From Cupriavidus sp. WGlv3 (GTDB lineage: Bacteria; Pseudomonadota; Gammaproteobacteria; Burkholderiales; Burkholderiaceae): a DNA stretch of 64,000 nucleotides. Under the pieces are notes generated by a model, which did no database searches, had not been told where the DNA came from, and saw nothing but the letters and a program-made list of their open reading frames with translations. Position 1 is the stretch's first letter. Each line of letters starts with the position of its first letter. The stretch is from positions 558,001-622,000 of the forward strand of contig NZ_JALHRX010000002.1 in NCBI RefSeq assembly GCF_023952475.1. The letters run 5' to 3'. Positions 29,801 through 37,701 of the stretch are shown one piece after another. A program made the translations under genes and the position numbers.

Positions 29801-30804
29801 GCCAGCATCGCGGCAAAGGCCGGTGAAAGATGTTCGAGAAAACCGTTTGCGGTGCGCACCAGGAAGCGCGCGGCAATGCCATGGCGGCGCGCGTGCGCCA
29901 TGCCGGCATCGGGGCCCAGCACCGTCAGCGCGGTGGACAGCGCATCGGCCAGCATGCACTGCGGATGGATCACCGTGACCGAGGCGAGCGCGTGGCTGGC
30001 CGGATAGCCGGTGCGCGGATCGATGGTATGGGCAAAGCGGCGGCCATCGCTGTCGAAGTAGCGCCGGTAGTCGCCGGAGGTGGCCACCGACAGCCCGTGC
30101 AGCGCGACCAGCGTTTGCTGCGCGGCATCGCTGCCCGGCCCCGGCGGTGCTTCCAGCGCGACCCACCAAGGCATGCCGTCGGGCTTGACGCCATGGCCGC
30201 GCAGTTCGCCGCCGATCTCGGTGAGGTGATGGTCCAGCCCCTGTTCGCACAGGTAGCGCGCCACCGCGTCGACGGCGAAGCCCTTGGCGATGGCGCAAAA
30301 GTCCAGCGCCACGCCGCCCGGCTGGCGGGCGCGCCCGCCGGCGGCATCGATATCGATGCGGGCCCAGCCGCAACGGCCGCGCGCGGCCTGCACGTCATCT
30401 GGCGGCGGCGGCGCATGGCGCGCCGGGGCCGGGCCGAAGCCCCACAGGTCGACCAGCGGCCCCGCGCTCGGGTCATAGGCGCCGCCGCTGTCGCGTGCCA
30501 CCTGCAAGGCGGTTTGCAGCACCGCGAAGCAGTCTGCCGGCAAGGCGTGCCAGCTGCCCGCCGGCGCACGGTTGAACCGGCTCAGGTCGGATTCCGCTTC
30601 CCAGTTGCTCATCTGCGCGATCACGCGCTCGAGCACGGCCCGGATGCCGGCGGCGATGGCGTCGGCATCCGCTTCCGGCGGCAGCAGCGCCGCCACCGAC
30701 CAGCTCGTGCCCATGGTGGGCCCGCCCCAGCGCTGCAGGCGCGCCCCGGCGGGCGGCGGCTCGGGCGGCGCGCTCAGCGCGATGGGTAGCAGGACGCGGT
30801 TCAC
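29797..30804 (-). CDS. apbE: FAD:protein FMN transferase ApbE
   Basis: 335 residues. ApbE attaches FMN covalently to Thr of target flavoproteins, using FAD and Mg. Visible motifs are GGPTMGTSWSV at the N-terminus, AIAKGFAVDAVARYL, EIGGELRGHG, TIDPRTGYPA and the metal-binding ADALSTALTVLG. No clear lipobox or signal peptide is seen. GTG 30804 is taken as the start, 14 bases after the DUF4198 stop; a TTG shortly upstream is an alternative. The four-base overlap with the flavoreductase and the shared operon suggest that it flavinylates a PepSY- or FMN-binding partner of this system. Confidence 0.88.
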   Translation of the reverse strand: MNRVLLPIALSAPPEPPPAGARLQRWGGPTMGTSWSVAALLPPEADADAIAAGIRAVLERVIAQMSNWEAESDLSRFNRAPAGSWHALPADCFAVLQTALQVARDSGGAYDPSAGPLVDLWGFGPAPARHAPPPPDDVQAARGRCGWARIDIDAAGGRARQPGGVALDFCAIAKGFAVDAVARYLCEQGLDHHLTEIGGELRGHGVKPDGMPWWVALEAPPGPGSDAAQQTLVALHGLSVATSGDYRRYFDSDGRRFAHTIDPRTGYPASHALASVTVIHPQCMLADALSTALTVLGPDAGMAHARRHGIAARFLVRTANGFLEHLSPAFAAMLA

Positions 30805-30818
30805 ACCCGGCAACCCGC

Positions 30819-31658
30819 TTATTGCGGCAGCACTTCCACCGTCACCGCATAGACGGCGCGGCGCGACCTGGCCTGCTTGAAGGTGGTCTTGTCGTCCTTG
30901 ACCTCGGCTTCCATCCAGTACATGCCCGCGGCCGGCCACTTGACGCTGAACTTGCCGTCGGCGTCGGTGATGGCGCTGAATTCCTGCAGCTGGTCGCGGT
31001 AGCGGATGCCGCCCGGCACCACCGCCACCTTCAGGTTGCTGGCGGGCTTGCCGTCGAGCAGCAGGCGGAAGCTGGCGGTGTCGCCGGCGACCAGGTCGTT
31101 CGGGTGCGTGATCGGCGCCAGCTCCAGGCCGCGACCGACGGTGCGCAGGCCCTTGTCGCTGGGCTTGCCGGCGGTGACGAAGGATTCGATGCGGCCCTCG
31201 GCCTGCGTGACCTGCAGGTCCTGCGCGTTGGCCGGGACTTCCCTGGCGAAGTTCTCGGCGCTGCCGCGCCAGCGCTTGGGCTGGCCGTCGACCTTGTAGC
31301 TGGCGAACAGGCCGTTGTTGACCACCGCCACGCGGTACGTGCCGGGCTGGGTCAGGTGGAGGTCGAAGGTGCTGCGGTACTTGCCGGTGGCCGCGTTCTG
31401 GGCCTTGACCGCGCTGCCGTCGGGGGCGGTCACCTGCAGATTGTCGAGCCGCATCGGCACGTGCTCGAAGTAGAACAGGTCGTTGGAGACCGCGGCGTCG
31501 ACGGTCACCCACGGATCGCTGCCGGACAGCACCGTGGCCGACGGCAGCAGCCACTGGCGATGCGCGTGCGCGGCCAGCGGCGCGAGCGCGGCCAGAGCCA
31601 GCACGGCGGCGCGCACTGCCAGGCGGGAAGTAGCGGCGGACATCAGGGAAGATTTCAT
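30819..31658 (-). CDS. DUF4198 periplasmic protein
   Basis: 279 residues with a signal peptide ending near AAHAH. DUF4198 proteins are beta-rich periplasmic proteins found with TonB receptors and metal or iron uptake genes. The start of the mature part (HRQWLLPSATVLSGSDPWVTVDAAVSN) and the C-terminal GMYWMEAEV segment fit that family. The N-terminal His may bind metal, as seen in related Ni/Co-linked proteins, but this is inference. It is 18 bases after the DUF2271 stop in the Fur-boxed operon. Confidence 0.85.
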   Translation of the reverse strand: MKSSLMSAATSRLAVRAAVLALAALAPLAAHAHRQWLLPSATVLSGSDPWVTVDAAVSNDLFYFEHVPMRLDNLQVTAPDGSAVKAQNAATGKYRSTFDLHLTQPGTYRVAVVNNGLFASYKVDGQPKRWRGSAENFAREVPANAQDLQVTQAEGRIESFVTAGKPSDKGLRTVGRGLELAPITHPNDLVAGDTASFRLLLDGKPASNLKVAVVPGGIRYRDQLQEFSAITDADGKFSVKWPAAGMYWMEAEVKDDKTTFKQARSRRAVYAVTVEVLPQ

Positions 31659-31676
31659 GGTCGGGCTCCGGGATGG

Positions 31677-32201
31677 TTAAGGCTTCAGGTCGACGGTGAC
31701 GCCGCCGAGTTCGTGTTCGCCCTTGGCGCGGGCGCTCTGTGCCGATTGCGGCGGCCACGTGAACGGCACGCGCAGCAACTCGCGCCCGCCCACTTCACGC
31801 GCGGCCTCCACCACCAGCTGGTAGTTGCCCGCGGGCAGCTTGCCCAGCGGCGCCTTGCCGTCGCTGAAGCTGACGCTGTGCTCGCCCGGCGCGCGCGTGG
31901 CGCCGGAGACGCCGTCGGCCGGCATGTGCAGGTCGCGGCCGGCCTTGCGCCACCACTGGCGCATGTCCTTGAGCCACTTGGTGCCCTCGCCGTCCTTGAG
32001 CTTGCCGTCGTACCAGACCGCCAGGGTCTGCACCGGGCTCTGGTCGGCGCGCTCGACCCACATCGCCACATAGGGCCGGTGGTACTCGGCCACGCTCAGG
32101 CGCGGGATGTCGACCTTGACGTTCAGGTCCGCGGCCAGCGCGGGGCCGGCCAGCGGCACGGCGGCGATGCCGGTCAGGGAGACGGAGAGCAGTCGGCGCA
32201 T
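31677..32201 (-). CDS. DUF2271 periplasmic protein
   Basis: 174 residues with a signal peptide (cleavage near PALAA). DUF2271 is a small periplasmic domain with no known reaction, repeatedly encoded next to PepSY, DUF4198 and ApbE genes, as here. Recognisable sequence: YHRPYVAMWVERADQSPVQTLAVWYD, KWLKDMRQWWRKAG and DGVSGATRAPG. The SGAT-type motif resembles ApbE flavinylation sites, in which the Thr receives FMN, so this protein could be the ApbE target; that is a hypothesis from the sequence. Confidence 0.82.
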   Translation of the reverse strand: MRRLLSVSLTGIAAVPLAGPALAADLNVKVDIPRLSVAEYHRPYVAMWVERADQSPVQTLAVWYDGKLKDGEGTKWLKDMRQWWRKAGRDLHMPADGVSGATRAPGEHSVSFSDGKAPLGKLPAGNYQLVVEAAREVGGRELLRVPFTWPPQSAQSARAKGEHELGGVTVDLKP

Positions 32202-32257
32202 ATCGGAGAAACCTCGTCAGTGAGATGCAGGAAGAAGATCGGCGCGAGCGCGACCGA

Positions 32258-32914
32258 TCAGTGGATAAACAGGATCGCCAGCAGCACCGGCACCACCAGC
32301 CCCAGGCCCACCAGCGGCCAGGTCGCCACGCGCCCGCCTGCATGCAGCTTGAGCAGGAACAGGCCGGTCACGCAGAACACCAGGCATGCCAGCGCGAACG
32401 CGTCCAGGACCAGGCTCCACGCCGCGCCGGTGTGGCGGCCCTTGTGCAGGTCGTTCAGGTACGAGACGGCACCGCGCGAGGTGCTCTCGTACTGCGCCTC
32501 GCCGCTGTCGAGCGCGATACTGACCCAGGCGTCGCCGCCCGGACGCGGCAGCGCCACGTAGATTTCGTCGGCGGACCATTCCGCCTCGCGCCCGCTGGCG
32601 TGGATATCCAGCGACTGCGCCAGCCAGTCGGCCAGCACCGCGGGCACCGGCGCCGTGGTCTCGCCTGACTGCGACCCGGCGGCCGGGGCCGCGGCCCGGA
32701 CCTTGTCGAGCACGCGCGTGGGCAGCGTGGCGTGCCGCGTCTGCACGGCTGGCCTGGCTTCGATCTGGCCGGCGTGGTTCAGCGTGAAGCCGGTGACCGC
32801 GAACAGCAGCATCCCGACCAGGCAGATCGCGGAACTGATCCAGTGCCATTGGTGGAGATGCTTGAGCCAGAAGGCGCGGCGCTGCTGGCTGGACGCCGGC
32901 TCGGTTTCGGTCAT
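32258..32914 (-). CDS. PepSY-associated membrane protein
   Basis: 218 residues. There are two or three membrane helices: one after the short cytoplasmic start (HWISSAICLVGMLLFAVTGF, with TLNH following), and two at the C-terminus (LDAFALACLVFCVTGLFLL and TWPLVGLGLVVPVLLAILFIH). A periplasmic PepSY-like part lies between them. LHQWHWISS carries His residues typical of the PepSY-TM reductase family. ATG 32914 is chosen over an upstream frame start at 32974 that would run over the promoter. It is the first gene of the six-gene operon behind the Fur box. Probable role: membrane component of an iron-regulated electron-transfer chain. Confidence 0.83.
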   Translation of the reverse strand: MTETEPASSQQRRAFWLKHLHQWHWISSAICLVGMLLFAVTGFTLNHAGQIEARPAVQTRHATLPTRVLDKVRAAAPAAGSQSGETTAPVPAVLADWLAQSLDIHASGREAEWSADEIYVALPRPGGDAWVSIALDSGEAQYESTSRGAVSYLNDLHKGRHTGAAWSLVLDAFALACLVFCVTGLFLLKLHAGGRVATWPLVGLGLVVPVLLAILFIH

Positions 32915-32978
32915 TACTGTGGACGGGCGGGAAGGCGCGGATGTTGTGATACCTACATCACAAATGAATCGCAAGCGA

Positions 32979-32999
32979 AAAGAATAATCGTTCTCATTT
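32979..32999. promoter_or_regulatory. Fur-box-like operator of the PepSY operon
   Basis: On the minus strand this reads AATGAGAACGATTATTC, close to the Fur consensus of repeated GATAAT units. It lies about 65 bases before the PepSY gene start. With the receptor box at 10345 it indicates that the operon is derepressed under iron limitation. Confidence 0.75.
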
Positions 33000-33060
33000 A
33001 AAATCGCAACGAGGCGATGCCGGCGACCGTTTACAGCCTGTTACAGCAAGGGATCGTTGT

Positions 33061-33104
33061 TGTCCCTAGACAATAAAGTCGTTACCTAGACAAAAGGTTG
33101 TTAC
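33061..33104. mobile_element. Transposon end with two TnsB-type binding sites
   Basis: The sequence begins TGTCCCTA and then GACAATAAAGTC at 33069-33080. That 12-mer, at the same eight-base distance from a 5'-TGT terminus, is what I recall from the ends of Tn7. Two adjacent direct repeats follow: CTAGACAATAAAGTCGTTAC (33066-33085) and CTAGACAAAAGGTTGTTAC (33086-33104). Close, head-to-tail sites are the arrangement bound by TnsB at the end next to the tns genes. Confidence 0.82.
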
Positions 33105-33486
33105 GAGGACGCGCATTGTGCGCAACAAAGCATATTTTCATTAGCATTGGCGGTTCCATCGACCTATAGTGAAGACGCACTTCTCTGAGCGCTTCTTCTA
33201 ACTGTGAGGCGCCTCCAAACGCCTGGCCTGAGACAGGCTCTATGTCAGGCTGTGACTACTCACCGAAAAAGCTTGCCAAGCAAGCCAATTAAGGTCCACA
33301 TCTCACAGCCCTCGTACCCAGACCGACGCCTGCGCGCCTGCTACGGACTAGTGGTCACTTCCGAAGGTGAGCCATCGCCTTGAATTCCTTGTTCCAGCGC
33401 ATGCACGTTCAAGCAGCCACCTCGAACTCCTCCTTGGTCTCCGGGGCCGCGTCGGCGTCCGCCTATGCCGCCGCAAGGAGAGTCAA
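33105..33486. other. Leader region between transposon end and first cargo gene
   Basis: No gene is supported. It contains the short hairpin GCGCATTGTGCGC (33111-33123), the palindrome-rich segment 33202-33308 and the promoter of the metallophosphoesterase gene. Confidence 0.5.
33202..33308. other. Palindrome-rich segment, possible structured RNA
   Basis: CTGTGAG at 33202-33208 and CTCACAG at 33302-33308 could close a 107-base structure. Inside it lie the palindrome GAGGCGCCTC, the hairpin GCCTG-AGA-CAGGC and the hairpin GCTTGC-CAA-GCAAGC. No RNA family is recognised and the strand is undecided. Confidence 0.3.
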
Positions 33487-34350
33487 ATGAAAATTCAAGT
33501 GGCCTCAGACCTGCACTTGGAGTTCCTTGACCGAATGCATCCCAGCTTTATCGGTCTTGCCCCAGCCGAGGATGCAGAAGTCTTGGTACTAGCGGGCGAC
33601 ATCCATAATGGCTGTCGCGGTATGGAGCTCTTCGCAACTTGGCCCGTCCCCGTCGTCTATGTGCCAGGGAACCATGAGTACTACGGAAGGGAATTTCGCG
33701 CTCAGCGAGATACCTTTTGCCATGCGGACGAAGATAATTACCCCAGTGTCATTGCGCTTGAACGGGGCATCTTTGAGTACAAGCGGGTACGGTTCCTCGG
33801 TGCAACTCTCTGGACAGACTTTAATCTCTATGGTCAGCCCATCAGTTCAAGGCGCCTGTCGGCTACAAGAATCTTTGACTACAGGACCATCCGATTAGCC
33901 CACAGCCCATTTCAGACGCGCGACTCCCTCCGTGAGCACATCAAATCTGTAAGCTGGCTTGACAGCGTACTAGCGGAACCTTTCCCCGGGCTTACCGTGG
34001 TAGTCACTCACCACGCACCACACCACCTCAGCCTGGAAGCTGACTTGGTTGGACATCCGCTGAATCCGGCATTTGCCTCCAATCTTCAATGGATGCTAGG
34101 TCGTTGTGCCCTATGGATTCATGGTCACGTACATGGCAGTTGTGACTATGCTCTCGAAGGAACCAGAATTATTGCGAACCCGCGAGGCTATCCCGATATG
34201 CTCGGTGAAATATCTTCGGCTGACATGGTGCAGTGGGAGAATCGCCAGTTCGACCCGGGTCTGGTTGTTGAAATAGAGCACTCTGTCTCCCTTCATCAGT
34301 ACTCCATCGACGGGGACCGCAGGACATACGTAAGCGTTCCCAATGTGTGA
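33487..34350 (+). CDS. Calcineurin-like metallophosphoesterase
   Basis: 287 residues. All five motif blocks of the two-metal phosphoesterase fold are present: Asp8 and His10 in ASDLHLEF, GDIH near residue 38, GNHEYY near 60, THHAP near 178, and HGHVHG near 216. Enzymes of this fold cut phosphomonoesters, phosphodiesters or nucleotides; the substrate is unknown. ATG 33487 has AAGGAG at ideal spacing; an open frame upstream to 33367 is rejected. It lies between the transposon end and tnsA on the same strand, 88 bases before tnsA, an unusual place since tnsA usually adjoins the end. Confidence 0.87.
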   Translation: MKIQVASDLHLEFLDRMHPSFIGLAPAEDAEVLVLAGDIHNGCRGMELFATWPVPVVYVPGNHEYYGREFRAQRDTFCHADEDNYPSVIALERGIFEYKRVRFLGATLWTDFNLYGQPISSRRLSATRIFDYRTIRLAHSPFQTRDSLREHIKSVSWLDSVLAEPFPGLTVVVTHHAPHHLSLEADLVGHPLNPAFASNLQWMLGRCALWIHGHVHGSCDYALEGTRIIANPRGYPDMLGEISSADMVQWENRQFDPGLVVEIEHSVSLHQYSIDGDRRTYVSVPNV

Positions 34351-34438
34351 ACATGCGAGCCGCTTCCAAAACCGTGAACAACTTAAGAGTAGAGTCGATT
34401 TAGCTGCTGAATGATTTCTTGAGAGTCGGAGTGTCACG

Positions 34439-35443
34439 ATGAACATCCGTACACGAAAAATCATCATTGAAACGCTTTTAGGGATACCACCGATTGTCGT
34501 GCCTCCTGAATATTACAGGTACGCAATGAGCGAGTGGAAGATACAGAAATTTCTGACAGAGGGACGCGGATTAGGGGAACGCGAAACTTACAAACCATGG
34601 TTCACAATTGCTGATGTGCCGTCACGCGGCAAGTCCACCCGCGCTTCCGGGGATGATAGATTCGGTCACCGTACCATGCACTTTCTTTCCACGAATGAAT
34701 GGTATAAGTATTTGCACCTTGAGGCAGACCCCACTTGCATCGGGATTAAGGAACAGTACCCCCATCGGGACCGCTTGGAAACCATCGCAGTGGCAATTCG
34801 TCTCGGAATCAAACACCCCGAAGACCCAATCTACCGCGTCCCTATCGTCCTCACCACCGACTTAGTCGCCAAATTCCGCGTCGATGGCAGAACCTTGGAA
34901 AAGGCATTTGCCGTCAAAGACGCAGATGCACTCGAAAACAAGCGTACCATCGAAAAGCTACAACTCGAGCATACAATTTGCAGCATATACGGGCTTTCGT
35001 GGGAATGCTCTACAAACCGCGACCTCCGAACACGGTATGGAGACAATCTTGAGCGTCTGCATGGATATGACCGGACGCTCATACTGACATCCGCACAGAC
35101 TGACCTTATTGTTGCCATATTTCTAAAATACCCGGGCGCCACCGCTTCCGATGCGTGTTTGGAATGCGACCGCATTTCTGGAACCGAGCAGGGGACATAC
35201 TTGGCGATGTTGAAATTCTTGCTGGCGACAAGACAAATTATCACTGATTTACATATCAAGCCGTTTGAGTCGCAGACCTGCAATGCATTCTTCCCGATGG
35301 GAGAACTGGCGACCCGGGCGACATATCTTCAACGATATGTTGGAAAGCCGACGCGCTTCTTAGTTCCCCCCCCACTGGCGCCAATGCCGGGGGGGCCAAC
35401 ATCCTCGAACCCTTATAGGATTTGCGGCTATATCAAAGGGTAA
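34439..35443 (+). CDS. tnsA: TnsA-like transposase endonuclease subunit
   Basis: 334 residues. TnsA makes the 5'-side cuts at the transposon ends and has a restriction-enzyme-like fold with a Glu-Asp-Lys site. Candidates are visible: Glu87 in FLSTNEWYKYLHLEADP, Asp141 in VLTTD and Lys160 in AFAVKDADAL. The C-terminal winged-helix part (about 175-270, with SAQTDLIVAIFLKYPGATASDACLECD) would contact TnsC. Identification also rests on position immediately before tnsB. GGAG precedes ATG 34439. Its TAA shares one base with the tnsB ATG (TAATG), so translation is coupled. Confidence 0.82.
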   Translation: MNIRTRKIIIETLLGIPPIVVPPEYYRYAMSEWKIQKFLTEGRGLGERETYKPWFTIADVPSRGKSTRASGDDRFGHRTMHFLSTNEWYKYLHLEADPTCIGIKEQYPHRDRLETIAVAIRLGIKHPEDPIYRVPIVLTTDLVAKFRVDGRTLEKAFAVKDADALENKRTIEKLQLEHTICSIYGLSWECSTNRDLRTRYGDNLERLHGYDRTLILTSAQTDLIVAIFLKYPGATASDACLECDRISGTEQGTYLAMLKFLLATRQIITDLHIKPFESQTCNAFFPMGELATRATYLQRYVGKPTRFLVPPPLAPMPGGPTSSNPYRICGYIKG

Positions 35444-37701
35444 TGGCCATCATGGAATCCACATTTGATGAGGGCGTCGCCATCGCGGAGAACCTCGTCC
35501 TTCACGAGAAAGCGACCGGCGCGCGCTACGCTGTAGTGGTCCGAGGATGGTCGGGTGAACTGCCCACCGCCTTGGAAAGGATAGACATACCGGACCAGTG
35601 GCCCATCTTAATTCGACGCGAAAAGCTCGCCGAAGCGATTAAGGCTAAAGAGTACGTCATTGACTATTCCTACTCGGAAAGTCGAACCTCATATCTTCCT
35701 CCGAGCGCTGGACCAGAGCCTAAGGAACGGAAGGCTTCGAAAAGCCAGCGATTGATAACGCCTCACGTAACGCCTGGAAAGGCGGTGGCCGACGACAGGA
35801 GATGGAAATTACTCAAAGACGTTCTTGAAACTCCAGAGTATCCACAAATCGTTTATGGAATCAACAGAACGAAAAATCTCGAAGCGCTCGCGTCGCGGTT
35901 CAAGGTGTCACGCCCTCACCTGAGGACCGTGCTCATGCTTTACTGGAGGAACGGGCTGAGTAAGGCTGCAACTCAGACTGACCTCGATAAATGTGGCAAT
36001 AAGGGTCAATGCCGCAATTCAAAGAACAATGAGAGGCTGGGCGGACCACGCAAATTCGCGGCTGATGAAGGTCTCGGCGCGCTCGCTAACGAGCAAACCA
36101 GAAAACATCTTCAAATCGCAGCGGATTACTATTTCGGAAGCAAAAACGCCACATACCAAAAGGCAATCGATTACATTACCGCCTTATATTGCACAACAAT
36201 CACGAAGGCGGAAAACGGCATAATTCGAACCATCGAACTGCGAAAAAAATTTCGCCCAACCGTTCGACAACTTCGTCATTTCATATACAAAAACTATCCA
36301 AACGGAACTCGCAAACGGACCCGCGCCACTCCGAAGGAGTGGGACCTCTTATTCCGTGGTCTTGAAGGACGCGCCACTGATATTGCGCACGGACCCGGCG
36401 AGCGGTTTCAAATTGATGCCACCATTGCAGACGTCTACATAGTGAGTCGCTTAGACCGGCGGTTTGTAATCGCGCGTCCCACGATATACTTCGTAATCGA
36501 CACGTGGAGTCGTCTCATTGTCGGGATGTACGTCGGGCTCGAGCCGCCATCATGGGCTGCCGCAATGATGGCGCTCATCAACTGCGTTGAGAACAAGGTC
36601 GAATACTGTGCACGCTATGGCATTTCCATAGAGCAATGGCAATGGCCGGCTGCACATTTGCCAGCGTGCCTTTTGGGTGACAAGGGTGAGCTTTTGAGCA
36701 TCAGGCTTGCAAGGGATGTAGTAGACGTCCTAGGGGTCAGAATCGACAACGCCCCTGGTGGCCGCCCGGATTTGAAGGCGATAATCGAGAGAAGATTCGG
36801 CATCTATCCTTCCTCTTTTGGACCTTGGATGCCAGGACACGTAGAACGTGATTGGGTGAAGAAGGGCCTACCGGACGGGCGCGAAACCGCAGCCTACGAC
36901 CTCGAACAATTTACCACTGCAGTCATTCTCGCAGTCATAGACCACAATACTAATCGCGTGATAATGGATTTTGACGCACCGCCTAAAATGGTGGGTGATG
37001 GAATTCCTCCGATTCCCTACCTCCTCTGGCAGTGGGGCATCGCAAACCTGGGGGGAGTTCTAACCAAACGCCCTGTTGAGGAAGTACGTATGTGTGTCTA
37101 TCCGGAAGTTAACGTCGCGGTGACCGAGCATGGCATTAAGTACGAGCACGTGTTCTACAACAGCCCGACCTGCCATGCACAAGGGTGGAAAGCGAGAGCT
37201 CGAAACAAAGGAGTCTGGCACATCCTGGGCCGCGCCAACCCCAACCGATTAGGGGACCTTTACATTCCGATTGGCGGTCGCAAGTTCGAAAAATGCGTAC
37301 TGGCAGAACCTGTGCTTGATGATATCACCTGGTGCGAACGAGAAGACCTATATCTTCGAGGTCGTGAAAATGAAGAGGTAGGCCACGCACAGGGTCAAGC
37401 AGGTCGAGTTGATGAAATTCTCGCTCAACAAACCGTACAAGATGACGCGACAGCACAAACCGAGGCAGTCTTGTACGCCTCAGATTTAAGACACCCCATT
37501 AAGAAGCACATAAAGCGAGCGACCAAAGCAGAACGCGAACTCCGAAAAAAATTTGGCGCACCATCTGCCCCCAAGCCGAAGTTGGAGGCTCAACCTCTTA
37601 ATGATACATCCTTAACAGATGCGTCTCGTCAGCAAAAGGCCGAAGCCATTCAACGCCAAATTGATGCACGGAATACGCAGCATAATTATGACAAGAGCTA
37701 A
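35443..37701 (+). CDS. tnsB: TnsB-like DDE transposase
   Basis: 752 residues. TnsB binds the transposon ends and does the 3' cuts and strand transfer. The retroviral-integrase-type core holds Asp325 (FQIDATIAD), Asp413 (LLGDKGE) and Glu449 (LKAIIERRFG). N-terminal helix-turn-helix DNA-binding regions (about 120-180) and a beta-barrel C-terminal part are present, as in TnsB/MuA. ATG 35443 overlaps the tnsA stop by one base with AAAGGG in front. The end overlaps tnsC by 14 bases. The length is a little above Tn7 TnsB. Confidence 0.92.
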   Translation: MAIMESTFDEGVAIAENLVLHEKATGARYAVVVRGWSGELPTALERIDIPDQWPILIRREKLAEAIKAKEYVIDYSYSESRTSYLPPSAGPEPKERKASKSQRLITPHVTPGKAVADDRRWKLLKDVLETPEYPQIVYGINRTKNLEALASRFKVSRPHLRTVLMLYWRNGLSKAATQTDLDKCGNKGQCRNSKNNERLGGPRKFAADEGLGALANEQTRKHLQIAADYYFGSKNATYQKAIDYITALYCTTITKAENGIIRTIELRKKFRPTVRQLRHFIYKNYPNGTRKRTRATPKEWDLLFRGLEGRATDIAHGPGERFQIDATIADVYIVSRLDRRFVIARPTIYFVIDTWSRLIVGMYVGLEPPSWAAAMMALINCVENKVEYCARYGISIEQWQWPAAHLPACLLGDKGELLSIRLARDVVDVLGVRIDNAPGGRPDLKAIIERRFGIYPSSFGPWMPGHVERDWVKKGLPDGRETAAYDLEQFTTAVILAVIDHNTNRVIMDFDAPPKMVGDGIPPIPYLLWQWGIANLGGVLTKRPVEEVRMCVYPEVNVAVTEHGIKYEHVFYNSPTCHAQGWKARARNKGVWHILGRANPNRLGDLYIPIGGRKFEKCVLAEPVLDDITWCEREDLYLRGRENEEVGHAQGQAGRVDEILAQQTVQDDATAQTEAVLYASDLRHPIKKHIKRATKAERELRKKFGAPSAPKPKLEAQPLNDTSLTDASRQQKAEAIQRQIDARNTQHNYDKS

